Positions 26,858-35,071 of a DNA stretch of 64,000 bases are shown piece after piece. This DNA is from Acidimicrobiia bacterium (GTDB lineage: Bacteria > Actinomycetota > Acidimicrobiia > Acidimicrobiales > Aldehydirespiratoraceae): positions 1 to 64,000 of the forward strand of contig JAJEJB010000040.1 in NCBI GenBank assembly GCA_022828135.1, written 5' to 3'. The notes below the pieces were generated by a model, which saw only the letters and a list, made by a program, of their open reading frames with translations, was not told where the DNA came from and searched no databases. Numbering within the stretch: position 1 is the first letter of the stretch; every line of letters begins with the position of its first letter. The position numbers were made by a program, and so were the translations under genes.

Positions 26858-27465
26858 GGGCTCACCGCCAATGAGTCGACTCCCAGAGCGAGCCGGTCCT
26901 GTGCGGGCAGCGCCAGCAGATCCTCGGGATGGTCGATGTCGGAAGCCAGGGCACCGTCCTGAACCACCGTCACGGCCAGCTGAAGCCGTTCGGCCTCGGC
27001 CACATGGCGCGCGAACGAGCCCGGCCCGTAGGCGAAGCGGAACCCGCAGCCGGTGGGGACGCACACGACGTTGGAGCCGTCGCGGTGCCCGTCCGGCACG
27101 ATCACCAGCCCCGGGCCCACCGCCGGCCGCAGCGTGCGGGCCAGCGCCAGGTCGGCGTGGGCCACCACCGCCCTCTCCACTCCGGCCGCGGCCAGCCGGT
27201 CCACAGCCACTGATACCGCGATGTTCAGGCCGGGCCGGCCCACCGCCAGGACCTCCGCCCCCAGGTCTGTGGCCCAGGCCGCCACCTCGGTGTCGTCGGT
27301 GGCCACATGAACCGGCAGGCCGCCGGCCGCAGCCACCACCCGGCCCGCCATCCGGCGCATCAGGTCGCGGCAGCCGGAGCGGCCGAGGACGTGCTCCAGC
27401 CGCGACAGGGCTCCCTCGAAGGAGCGGATCGGCACGACCACCGCCGTGGTGGGCTCTTCAGACAC
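26854..27465 (-). CDS. cofC: 2-phospho-L-lactate guanylyltransferase (F420 synthesis)
   Basis: The roughly 203-residue protein starts VVVPIRSFEGALSRLEHVLG, the CofC nucleotidyltransferase opening, and has VVAHADLALA and VIVPDGHRDGSNVVCVP with the conserved DGSN that binds nucleotide. CofC-type enzymes activate phospholactate (or PEP) with GTP to feed F420 assembly. GTG 27465 is the preferred start; ATG 27498 is possible. This supports the F420-dependence of the LLM oxidoreductases here, though the other F420 genes lie elsewhere. Confidence 0.82.
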   Translation of the reverse strand: MSEEPTTAVVVPIRSFEGALSRLEHVLGRSGCRDLMRRMAGRVVAAAGGLPVHVATDDTEVAAWATDLGAEVLAVGRPGLNIAVSVAVDRLAAAGVERAVVAHADLALARTLRPAVGPGLVIVPDGHRDGSNVVCVPTGCGFRFAYGPGSFARHVAEAERLQLAVTVVQDGALASDIDHPEDLLALPAQDRLALGVDSLAVSP

Positions 27466-27573
27466 TGGCGGCGATGCCACTGGGCGCCTCCGGGGCATTC
27501 CGTTCGAGGGGTGAGGCGAGTCTATGAGCGACCGCGAATGGGTCAGAGCCCGCCGCGTCGCAGCAGTGTCACT

Positions 27574-27624
27574 CCCGCTCTTGTTCGCCGCGCTCACGGG
27601 CCGCTCGGGCCACGGCCTCGCTCG
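27574..27624 (+). repeat. Dispersed intergenic repeat, copy 4
   Basis: Forward copy of the repeat at 274-332 in the gap between the divergent cofC and gpsA genes. It also shares CGCGTCGCAGC upstream with copy 1, and its last bases run into a TACGGT promoter box for gpsA. Confidence 0.75.
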
Positions 27625-27671
27625 GCGCCTCGCGAAGATCCTCATGGATCGCTCTCCAGCCGCTCGGCCTC

Positions 27672-27687
27672 TACGGTTGCCGCTGTG
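27672..27687 (+). promoter_or_regulatory. -10 box and leaderless gpsA start
   Basis: TACGGT at 27672-27677 ends seven bases before GTG 27685. An identical TACGGT-N7-start arrangement precedes rnhB at 53066. Confidence 0.55.
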
Positions 27688-28689
27688 AACGCCCGGGTCG
27701 CGGTGATCGGTGGCGGGTCGTGGGGCACGACCGTCGCTCACCTCTGTGCTCACAATGCTCCCACCGTGCTGTACGCCCGCGATCCTGCGATCGCGGAAGC
27801 GGTGAACTCGACTGGCGAGAACCCCCGCTATCTGCCCGGTCGGGCGCTGCACCCGGATCTGCGGGCCAGGTCCGACCTCGGCGAGGCAGTCGCGGGCGCC
27901 GACGCTGTGGTGATGGCTGTGCCGTCCCACGGTTTCCGGGACACCCTGGGCCTCCTGCGGCCACACGTGGGTGAGAGCACGCCGATCGTGTCGCTCACCA
28001 AGGGTCTCGAGGGCGGCACCCGGAAGCGAATGACCGAGGTGGTGGCGGACGAACTGCCGGGGCGTCCGGCCGGGGTGCTGACCGGGCCGAACTTGGCCAA
28101 GGAGATCCTCGCCGGGCGAGCCGCCGCGGCTGTGCTGGCCATGGCGCCCGCCGACGCCCCGCTGGCCGAGCGGCTGCGGGACGTGCTCTGCGCCGGCGAC
28201 TTCCGGGTGTACACCAACACCGACGTCGTGGGAGCCGAGATCGCGGGTGCCACCAAGAACGTGATCGCCCTGGCCGCCGGCATATCCGACGGCCTCGAAG
28301 CCGGCGACAACACCCGGGCGGCGCTCATCACCCGGGGTCTGGCCGAGGTGACCCGCCTGGGAGTGGCCCTCGGCGGTGACCCGGCCACGTTCGCGGGCCT
28401 GGCTGGGATCGGCGACATCGTGGCCACCTGCGTCAGCCCTCAGAGCCGCAACCGCCATGTGGGCGAGCGGCTGGGCCGGGGCGAGGCGATCACCGAGATC
28501 GTGGCGTCCATGGACCAGGTAGCCGAGGGCGTCAAGTCCACTCCGGTGGTGGCGTCGCTGGCCCGCTCGCGGGGTGTGGACATGCCGATCACCGAGGAGG
28601 TGAGGGCCGTGATCGAGGACGGCCGTCCCGCCGCCGCGGCCTACCGGGCGCTGCTCGACCGGCCCCCCACCAGCGAAACCCACCGGTGA
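27685..28689 (+). CDS. gpsA: Glycerol-3-phosphate dehydrogenase [NAD(P)+]
   Basis: The 334-residue enzyme reduces dihydroxyacetone phosphate to sn-glycerol-3-phosphate for membrane lipid synthesis. Motifs are complete: VIGGGSWGTT near 8, VMAVPSHGFRDTL, SLTKGLEGGTRKRM, LTGPNLAKEI, and AGATKNVIALAAGISDGLEAGDNTRAALITRG, which holds the catalytic Lys. AGIGDIVATCVSPQSRN is the family's end region. Leaderless start at GTG 27685. Its stop overlaps the next gene's start (GTGA). Confidence 0.95.
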   Translation: MNARVAVIGGGSWGTTVAHLCAHNAPTVLYARDPAIAEAVNSTGENPRYLPGRALHPDLRARSDLGEAVAGADAVVMAVPSHGFRDTLGLLRPHVGESTPIVSLTKGLEGGTRKRMTEVVADELPGRPAGVLTGPNLAKEILAGRAAAAVLAMAPADAPLAERLRDVLCAGDFRVYTNTDVVGAEIAGATKNVIALAAGISDGLEAGDNTRAALITRGLAEVTRLGVALGGDPATFAGLAGIGDIVATCVSPQSRNRHVGERLGRGEAITEIVASMDQVAEGVKSTPVVASLARSRGVDMPITEEVRAVIEDGRPAAAAYRALLDRPPTSETHR

Positions 28690-30143
28690 GGCCAGCCGTA
28701 AGCCCCGCATCGGTGGAGTTGCTCGGCGATCTCGACGGGCCGGTGGCCGCGGTGGACCGGCAGGGGACGGTGGCCCCGGTCGGCGCGGGTTGGAGTGTGG
28801 GCTGGGCCGTTGGAGCCGAGGATCGCTGGCACGTTGCGGCCGTAGAGGCGGCCGTGCGGTCGGGGCTGATCGCCGACATGCCGGTGACCTCCACTCAGAT
28901 GAGAGTGCCGGGCGGCGACGTGACGCTGCGAGCCGCCGCGGGCCGGACGACCAGGGGCAGGGCAGTCATGCTCGAGTTTGTCAACGACACACCGGTGGCG
29001 GTGAGCCTGGCTGTGGCAGTGGCCGGCTCGATCAAGTCGGCCGCGGTGAGCGGATCCCGGCTGCTGGCTGAGGGCCGGGCGGTGGTGGACATGGGTCGGG
29101 CACCAGGGGGAACGGCGGTCGTCGACAACGGCGACGTTTGGCCGGCCGTCCTGGCCGAGCCGGATCCAGGGAACCGCGAGGCCCGGAGCCGTGCCGGGCT
29201 GGCCGCGGCCGCGGCCATAGTCCCGCTGGCACCCCGGGTGCCTCTTAGGGTCATGCTCCCACTCGAAGGCGAGCCGGCGGGCGGCGCCGGCTCGCCGGAG
29301 GAGATCGCGACCGGCTGGCGGGCGGTGGTCGAGCGGGCCGCCTCGCTCGATCTTCCCGACGAAACCGCGGTCCGGGCATGGCGGCGGGGGATCGCGGCGT
29401 CGGTCTTGAGTGCAGGCTGCACGGAGCCGCTGGCGGTGGCCCGGGCCGCCGCCGTGCTCGACCGGGTGGGCCTGCCCGACGAGGCCGACCGGGCCAGGGA
29501 TGCGCTAGTCGACGCGGCCGTCCGGTCGCGCCTGCCGCCGCCGGCGGCCGCGGCCGCGCTGCGGGCCTTGGCCTCGCGCCGACTGCGGACCGGTCGAGTC
29601 TCGGGACTGGCGGAATTGGCCGGTCCTCTGGCCGAGGCCGCGGGCGACCATCTCGACCCTCTCACCCTGGAACAAGTGGCCGCAGTCTTAGAGATCGAGG
29701 CTCCGGCTGCGGCCCGCGACGCTCGCCACCTTCTGGCCGAGACACATCCGGCACACCCGATGCGGGATGCCGCGGCGATCGGCGACGGCCTCGCCGCCGC
29801 CGTGCGGAACAGCGTCGCATTCGGAGGCGACGGCGTCGCTGGGGTCGAGCCCCTGCTGGATTGCCTGGTCGGGGAGTCCCCCGATCGTCTCGTGATACTG
29901 CCGGCACAGCCCGAGGCGTGGAAGGGAGCCCCCGTCGATGCCCGCGCCCTGGCGACCCGTCATGGCGTGCTGTCGTTCTCGGTCCGCTGGCACGGCGCCC
30001 GGCCCGCGCTGCTGTGGGAGCTGCAGCCTGCCCGCGGCAAGGACTCCTCACAGACGACGGTGCGCTGCGGACTCGACCAATCGTGGCAGTCCGAAGTCCC
30101 GGCCGGAGAGGCTCTGCTGAGGCCAGAGACAACTGGCGCCTAA
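28686..30143 (+). CDS. Uncharacterised protein, possibly related to glycoside hydrolases
   Basis: The 485-residue product is coupled to gpsA by a GTGA overlap. I do not recognise the N-terminal 180 residues (beta-rich, VPGGDVTLRAAAGRTTRGRA). The middle is alpha-helical and Ala/Arg-rich (six-hairpin-like count of helices). The end, LSFSVRWHGARPALLWEL, resembles the last strand of glycoside hydrolase-like actinobacterial proteins. There is no signal peptide or membrane segment. Function cannot be assigned; a carbohydrate link is a weak inference. Confidence 0.5.
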   Translation: MRPAVSPASVELLGDLDGPVAAVDRQGTVAPVGAGWSVGWAVGAEDRWHVAAVEAAVRSGLIADMPVTSTQMRVPGGDVTLRAAAGRTTRGRAVMLEFVNDTPVAVSLAVAVAGSIKSAAVSGSRLLAEGRAVVDMGRAPGGTAVVDNGDVWPAVLAEPDPGNREARSRAGLAAAAAIVPLAPRVPLRVMLPLEGEPAGGAGSPEEIATGWRAVVERAASLDLPDETAVRAWRRGIAASVLSAGCTEPLAVARAAAVLDRVGLPDEADRARDALVDAAVRSRLPPPAAAAALRALASRRLRTGRVSGLAELAGPLAEAAGDHLDPLTLEQVAAVLEIEAPAAARDARHLLAETHPAHPMRDAAAIGDGLAAAVRNSVAFGGDGVAGVEPLLDCLVGESPDRLVILPAQPEAWKGAPVDARALATRHGVLSFSVRWHGARPALLWELQPARGKDSSQTTVRCGLDQSWQSEVPAGEALLRPETTGA

Positions 30144-30201
30144 GGGCCGGCCGGGGAGAGCGGCGTTGGTCGCGCGACGCGGCGTGTGCCACACTGCACC
30201 C

Positions 30202-30405
30202 ATGGAATCGCACGCCCTGCCCGCAGCCGCACCAGCCCTTCCCGACATCGACGTGCCGGTGTGGGCCTGGGCGTTGGTCGCAGTCGCCGCGGTGGTCTCG
30301 TACTTCGTGATGCTGGAGAACGGCGTCGTGCTCAGCCATGTCGCCGAGACTCTCCACGAGTTCTTCCACGACGGCCGCCACTTCGTGGGCGTCCCCTGCC
30401 ACTGA
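30202..30405 (+). CDS. cbtB: CbtB-type cobalt transporter subunit
   Basis: The 67-residue membrane protein has one transmembrane segment (WAWALVAVAAVVSYFVMLENG) and the metal-binding C-terminus HEFFHDGRHFVGVPCH, the CbtB signature. CbtB works with CbtA in cobalt uptake. It starts at ATG 30202, six bases after CACACT, so perhaps leaderless. The only cobalt-dependent enzyme visible in the window is the nitrile hydratase at 42.3-43.6 kb. Confidence 0.85.
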   Translation: MESHALPAAAPALPDIDVPVWAWALVAVAAVVSYFVMLENGVVLSHVAETLHEFFHDGRHFVGVPCH

Positions 30406-30421
30406 GCACTCCACCGGCCGC

Positions 30422-31114
30422 ATGAAGCGGATCCTGGGGGTCGGCTGCCTGGCCGGTCTGGCCGCCGGCGCCGCGGCGGCCCTGTTCGCGGCGACCGCTG
30501 GCCGGGGACCGATACGCGACGCCATCGCCCTGGAGGACAGCATCAGCCACGCCACCAGCGGCGCCCATCACGAGGACCTCTTCAGCCGGGGAGTGCAGGA
30601 GATCGGCGGCGCGGTCGGGCTGGTCGTGTTCGGGCTGGCCCTGGGCGTCATCTTCTCCGTCGTGCTCGCCGCAGTGGGGCCCCGGCTGAACGCGTCCACC
30701 CCTCTGGCCGCCTCGCTCCAGCTCGGATTCTTCGGGTTCGTGGCCGTGGTCCTGGTGCCCTTCCTGAAGTATCCGGCCAACCCGCCGGCCGTGGGCGACC
30801 CCGGCACCGTCAACGAGCGCACCGTCTTGTACTTCGCCGTGCTGGGCCTCTCGATCCTGCTCACCTGGGCGGTGTGGCGGTTCTATCGAGGCGTGACGCT
30901 GGCGCCGGTGGCCAAGGCTTGGGCGACGGCCGCCCTCTACACCACCGGTCTGGTGGTGCTGTTCCTCGTCCTGCCCGGGAACCCCGATCCCATCGACGCT
31001 CCCGCCGACCTCGTGTGGCGATTCCGCCTGGCGTCGCTGGGAGGCTTGGCCTCGGCCTGGACCGTGCTGGCCCTGGTCACCGGCACCCTGCTCTCGCGCC
31101 CGGTCCGAAGTTGA
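30422..31114 (+). CDS. cbtA: CbtA family cobalt transporter
   Basis: The 230-residue membrane protein has about five or six hydrophobic segments (GCLAGLAAGAAAALFAATAG, LVVFGLALGVIFSVVLAAVG and others), a His/Asp-rich loop after the first (SHATSGAHHEDLFSRGVQE), and FLKYPANPPAVGDPGTVNER, typical CbtA features. It follows cbtB after 16 bp and together they form a cobalt importer. It borders the nitrogen locus that carries a cobalt-type nitrile hydratase. Confidence 0.85.
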   Translation: MKRILGVGCLAGLAAGAAAALFAATAGRGPIRDAIALEDSISHATSGAHHEDLFSRGVQEIGGAVGLVVFGLALGVIFSVVLAAVGPRLNASTPLAASLQLGFFGFVAVVLVPFLKYPANPPAVGDPGTVNERTVLYFAVLGLSILLTWAVWRFYRGVTLAPVAKAWATAALYTTGLVVLFLVLPGNPDPIDAPADLVWRFRLASLGGLASAWTVLALVTGTLLSRPVRS

Positions 31115-31148
31115 TGCAAATGTCGACCTGTGAGGGCCATCATCCGCA

Positions 31149-32321
31149 TCAATCTCGGGTGGGGTGCGCCTCGGCATAGAGCTCCATGTGGCGCCGGGCC
31201 GTGCTGGCCCATGAGTAGCGGTCCGCAGTAGCCGCTCCAGCGGACCGCAGCCGGCGCACCAGTTCCGGGTCGTCTCGCACCCGGGCCATGCCGGCCGCCA
31301 GCGAGGCAGGGTCGGCTGCCCCGGTCAACACCGCATCGACATCATGGGTGAGGAACTCCCGGAAGACCTCAATGTCGGAGGCGACAACCGGCAGCCCGGC
31401 GGCCAGAGCCTCGAGGACGACCAGGCCCCAGCCCTCGCTGATCGACGGGAACACGAAGCTGTCGGCGGCGCCGAACCAGCCGGGAAGCTCCGCGTCGGGC
31501 ACCGTGCCCACCAGCACCAGGTCGTCTCCGAGGCGCAGGCCGTGGGAGTCCAGCGACCCCAGAACCTCGTCCCGGTAGGCCTGGTAGTCCTGGAAGGAGT
31601 GGCCGCCCACCACGGCCAGCATCGGGCGCGGGCCCGGCATGACCTTCAGCAGGCCCAGCGCCTCGACCAGGTAGCGCGAGCCCTTGCGGGGCTCGATGCC
31701 TCCCACCGTCAGGTACACGTGGCGCTCGCCGGCGTTGATCCTGGACCGCAGCGTGCCGCGCTCCTCCGCAGATCGAGCCGCGCCGGCGAACCGCTCGACC
31801 CGCACGCCGTTGGTGACCACCGCCGCGTTCACGCCGTAGTCGTCGAGCAGGCGCCGCCTCCACGGCTCGCTCACCGCCAGCACCCGGTCCGGCTCGGTGA
31901 TGGCCGCGTCCTGGCACTCGATCAGCGCCGGGGTCGTGAAGTCGTCTATGTGGTGGACCGTGCGGAACAGCCGGAACCCGGCTCCGCGGCCGCGAACGCG
32001 GGCCGCGGCTCGGGCCGAGATGCAGTCCTGGGTGTGCACGATGTCGAAACGGTCGGCGAGGTCGGCGCCGAGGCCCGATTCGAGAGCATCGATGTGGGAG
32101 AACACCCGCTCGGTCAGGGTGCCCGCCCGGGGCGGCGCCTCGACGATGTGCACCGGCACTGATGTGGGCCGGAAGAACCCTTCGGCCGGGTCGCCCAGGG
32201 CGACGAGGGTCACGTCGACGCCCTCGGCGGCGAGGGCCTCTGCCAGTTCTACGCTGTGCACGGCCCCGCCGCGGGGCCTCACCGAATAGGTGGCGATGGC
32301 GATCCGCGCCGTCAGGTTCAC
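31149..32321 (-). CDS. MSMEG_0565 family glycosyltransferase (GT4)
   Basis: The 390-residue glycosyltransferase begins IAIATYSVRPRGGAVHSVELAEAL and has two Rossmann halves, VGGIEPRKGSRYLVEALGLL and the donor-binding PSISEGWGLVVLEALAAGLPVVASDI with Glu-X7-Glu character. This matches the MSMEG_0565 family, whose members accompany nitrilase/Nit1C clusters. The sugar product is unknown. GTG 32321 overlaps the stop of the upstream FdrA gene (GTGA), so the two are translated together with carbamate kinase. Confidence 0.82.
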   Translation of the reverse strand: MNLTARIAIATYSVRPRGGAVHSVELAEALAAEGVDVTLVALGDPAEGFFRPTSVPVHIVEAPPRAGTLTERVFSHIDALESGLGADLADRFDIVHTQDCISARAAARVRGRGAGFRLFRTVHHIDDFTTPALIECQDAAITEPDRVLAVSEPWRRRLLDDYGVNAAVVTNGVRVERFAGAARSAEERGTLRSRINAGERHVYLTVGGIEPRKGSRYLVEALGLLKVMPGPRPMLAVVGGHSFQDYQAYRDEVLGSLDSHGLRLGDDLVLVGTVPDAELPGWFGAADSFVFPSISEGWGLVVLEALAAGLPVVASDIEVFREFLTHDVDAVLTGAADPASLAAGMARVRDDPELVRRLRSAGAATADRYSWASTARRHMELYAEAHPTRD

Positions 32322-33871
32322 GCTGTCAGGCTTGTGGACAGGTCGTGATGGACGAGCGCGGGGTCGCGGTTCACGAGCGCGGCCGCGGCCAGAGCGGCCC
32401 GGGCGTTGGTCTCAGCCACGACGCAGCCCGCTTCGCGCATGATCGACCGCTGCCGCTCGAAGTCCTGGGGATCCCGGCCGGTACCCAGCACGTAGGCCAC
32501 GACGGCCGCCCCCGACGCCACTATCTCCGCCGCGGCCGGAGCGAGCATGGCGGCCGGGTCCGGATGGGCGCCGTCGCCGATGACCACATCCAGCAACACG
32601 GCGGCCACTGCGGGATCCGAGACCTGGTCGTGCAGCCGCTCCAGCCTCGCCTCGGGATCGATCATGGGGTGGGGGCGCCCCACAGTGAACTCCTCCTCAC
32701 CCATGTCCAGACACACGTGGGCGCCGGGGGGCGCAGGCAGCGCCCATGCAGCCTCCAGCGGCGTGTTGGAGAACACCGGGCCGATGTGGCGGCTGGCGAC
32801 GATCATCGCCTCGTAGGCCAGGGTGCCCCCGCTGAACAGTCCCACCATCCGTCTCCGGCCCGAATCCAGGGAGGTAGAGAGCCGGGCGGTCTCGGCGTCG
32901 ATCGTGCCGACCGGGTCGGCGCCGGCGTGGCCGAGGCGATCCAGGGACTCCACAACGCCCTGCTCGAGCGTGTTGCACACCACCGCTCCGGGCGCCGCAG
33001 CCACGGGTCGTTCCAGACCGATGAGAGCGGCCACCATCGGCTTGCTGGTGGCCTTGGTGAGCAGGCGCTCGGCCACCGCGGGAGCCGGCGGCTTGGAGAC
33101 CAGCAGGATCAGTTCCGTTCCGGCGTGACGGTCGAGAGCCTCCACCGCGGCTTCGGCCATGAGCCCTCCGACGTCTTCGGACAGGTCGCGGCCTCCCACC
33201 CCGATCACATGGGAGACACCCGATCCCCAGCGGTCGAGCAGCGTCATCGTCTCCTGGGCGCCCGTGCCCGCGGCGGCCACCACCCCCACCGGCCCCGGCG
33301 CCACCCGGTTGGAGAATCCGAGCCCAACCCCGCCCAGTGCCGCCGTGCCCGCTCCCGGACCCATGACCAGCCGGCCCAGAGAGCGGGCCCGCTGCTTGAG
33401 GTCGATCTCGTCGGCCAGGGGCACGTTGTCGCTGAAGAGCAGCACATCGAGGCCGCGGGTCAGGGCCTTGTGGGCCTCTAGGGTTGCGTACGGGCCGGGC
33501 ACGGACACGATGGCGACGTTCGCTCCGGATACCGCGGCCAGCGCGTCGTCGAGACTGGCGGGACGCGTCGCCGTCGGAGCAGCAGCGGCGCCGTTGTCGG
33601 ATCCGGCGGCTTCGAACAACACCCGCCGCCCCTCCTCCAGGGCCATGCTCATCCGGTCGCGGGACCCTCTGACCGCCAGCACAAGATCGTTTGCCGACGC
33701 GGTGCCGAGGCCCTCGGCCAGACCCTCGGCGGCCAGGACGTCGAGATTGGCGGGGGTGGCCATCAGCGCCCAAGCCCAGTCCACGCCGGGCGCCTCGCGC
33801 ATCGCCCTCGTGGCCTCCAGCAGGCGGACGCTGTCGACGTAGCAGTCAGCAATGACCTCTGTCCTGATCAT
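32318..33871 (-). CDS. fdrA: FdrA/AllF-like oxamate carbamoyltransferase subunit
   Basis: The 517-residue protein has the tandem acyl-CoA-synthetase-like CoA/ligase folds of FdrA: VPGPYATLEAHKALTRGLDVLLFSDNV, GPGAGTAALGGVGLGFSN and GLFSGGTLAYEAM. FdrA is AllF, one of the three subunits of E. coli oxamate carbamoyltransferase, with AllG (DUF1116) and AllH (DUF2877). Homologues of both occur in this window at 46390 and 36768. FdrA-AllG-AllH transfers a carbamoyl group to phosphate. It sits between carbamate kinase and the glycosyltransferase and is co-transcribed with both. Confidence 0.85.
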   Translation of the reverse strand: MIRTEVIADCYVDSVRLLEATRAMREAPGVDWAWALMATPANLDVLAAEGLAEGLGTASANDLVLAVRGSRDRMSMALEEGRRVLFEAAGSDNGAAAAPTATRPASLDDALAAVSGANVAIVSVPGPYATLEAHKALTRGLDVLLFSDNVPLADEIDLKQRARSLGRLVMGPGAGTAALGGVGLGFSNRVAPGPVGVVAAAGTGAQETMTLLDRWGSGVSHVIGVGGRDLSEDVGGLMAEAAVEALDRHAGTELILLVSKPPAPAVAERLLTKATSKPMVAALIGLERPVAAAPGAVVCNTLEQGVVESLDRLGHAGADPVGTIDAETARLSTSLDSGRRRMVGLFSGGTLAYEAMIVASRHIGPVFSNTPLEAAWALPAPPGAHVCLDMGEEEFTVGRPHPMIDPEARLERLHDQVSDPAVAAVLLDVVIGDGAHPDPAAMLAPAAAEIVASGAAVVAYVLGTGRDPQDFERQRSIMREAGCVVAETNARAALAAAALVNRDPALVHHDLSTSLTA

Positions 33872-33918
33872 GTCAACAGAATCAGGCTCTCATCGTGTCC
33901 GCGCGGGCCTGGTCCTGA

Positions 33919-34896
33919 TCATGCCAGCGCAGGCACAGGGTCGGGCACGATCCGTGTGCCCCGGGGGCCCTCGATCACGCCGGCGGGCTCGTCGAGGGTC
34001 GCGTACACGAGTTCAGGAGTGGTTATGGCTGAGATCCGCCCCGCGGCCTCTACGAACTCGATGGCGGCCTCGACCTTGGGTCCCATGCTCCCGGGAGGGA
34101 ACTGGCCGTCGGCCAGATGGCGCCGGGCAACGGAAGCGGTCATCTCGGTGACCGGCTGCTCCTGGGGGGTACCGAAGTTGAGGCGCACTGAAGCCACGCC
34201 GGTCACCATAACCAGCGCCTGGGCACCCACGGAGTCCGCTATCCGCTCCGCGGCGAAGTCCTTGTCAATGACCGCGTCGACGCCCCGGTACGCACCGTCG
34301 GCCGAGCGCGCCACCGGGATCCCGCCTCCACCGCCGGCGACGACGATGTAGCCGAGATCGACCAGCGTCGATATGGCCGCAGCCTCGATGGGTGCCATCG
34401 GCCTCGGCGACGGGACCACTCGGCGGTAGCCCCGCCCGGAGTCCTCGACCATGGCCCATCCCCGCCCGGACTCCAGGGCGGCCGCCTCGGCCCGGTCGAA
34501 GAACGGGCCGATGGGCTTGGTGGGCTGGGAGAGGGCGGGGTCACAGGCGTCGACCTCGACGTGGGTGACGATGGACACCGCTCCCGCTATCTCGCGCTTG
34601 CAGACCTCGTTGAGGGCCAGGCAGATAAGGCTTCCCAGCTGTCCCTGGGTCATCGCGCCCAGGGTAAAAAGGGGCAGGGCGGGCACGAGGTCGGTCGAGC
34701 CCTCGTGCTGGATGGCCAGGTTGCCGACCTGGGGACCGTTGCCGTGCACGATCACCACGTTCCATCCCTTCCGGATCAGTGACCGGACCGAGTGAGCCAT
34801 GGCCAGGGCGTTGGCGTACTGCTCCTCGAGGGTGCCGCGCTGGTCCTCGCGAATGAGTGCATTGCCTCCGAGAGCGAGAATTGCGGTCTCGGCCAA
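33919..34896 (-). CDS. arcC: Carbamate kinase
   Basis: The 325-residue enzyme has ILALGGNALI, VIVHGNGPQVGNLA, VVAGGGGGIPV, DKDFAAERIADSVGAQALVMVTGV and the LNFGTPQ-type ADP site. It converts carbamoyl phosphate and ADP to ATP, ammonia and CO2. Placed upstream of FdrA it plays the role of AllK, recovering energy from carbamoyl phosphate made by the oxamate-type carbamoyltransferase. TTG 34896 is taken as start because GAGAGGAG lies at the right distance. It is divergent from the gene at 35072. Confidence 0.9.
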   Translation of the reverse strand: MAETAILALGGNALIREDQRGTLEEQYANALAMAHSVRSLIRKGWNVVIVHGNGPQVGNLAIQHEGSTDLVPALPLFTLGAMTQGQLGSLICLALNEVCKREIAGAVSIVTHVEVDACDPALSQPTKPIGPFFDRAEAAALESGRGWAMVEDSGRGYRRVVPSPRPMAPIEAAAISTLVDLGYIVVAGGGGGIPVARSADGAYRGVDAVIDKDFAAERIADSVGAQALVMVTGVASVRLNFGTPQEQPVTEMTASVARRHLADGQFPPGSMGPKVEAAIEFVEAAGRISAITTPELVYATLDEPAGVIEGPRGTRIVPDPVPALA

Positions 34897-34940
34897 GGCT
34901 CACTCCTCTCGCCAGACCCGCTGGGTCCGTCGGATCCGAA

Positions 34941-34966
34941 CGGAGCCCTCAAGCGGAGCCCTCAAG
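34941..34966. repeat. Perfect 13-bp tandem duplication
   Basis: CGGAGCCCTCAAG occurs twice back to back (34941-34953 and 34954-34966) in the divergent promoter region between carbamate kinase and the gene at 35072. It changes the spacing of promoter elements by 13 bp. Confidence 0.8.
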
Positions 34967-34989
34967 TCTGCCGATAGCAGAACCGACTT

Positions 34990-35004
34990 TCTTATAGTAG
35001 ATGA
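34990..35004 (+). promoter_or_regulatory. Candidate -10/operator site upstream of the gene at 35072
   Basis: TCTTATAGTAGATGA resembles the conserved core TGTCTTATAGTTGAT at 42294 and TGTCGTATAGTTGA at 50318. It lies 68 bp before ATG 35072. Its upstream half does not match the TTTAGCTTG box seen at the other sites. Confidence 0.4.
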
Positions 35005-35071
35005 GAGGCAACGGGCCGTGCCAAGCCTCAGGGCCGCCGGGGCGGCGCCGCAGACGACTAGGAGCGACACG

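Noticed and set aside
32318..33871. FdrA-like gene as succinyl-CoA synthetase alpha subunit
   Set aside because: The folds are related, but the protein is about 200 residues longer, lacks the phospho-His loop of SucD as far as can be seen, and its neighbours (carbamate kinase, with DUF1116 and DUF2877 in the same locus) indicate FdrA.
34941..34966. Start of a CRISPR array
   Set aside because: Only two adjacent 13-bp units with no spacers.
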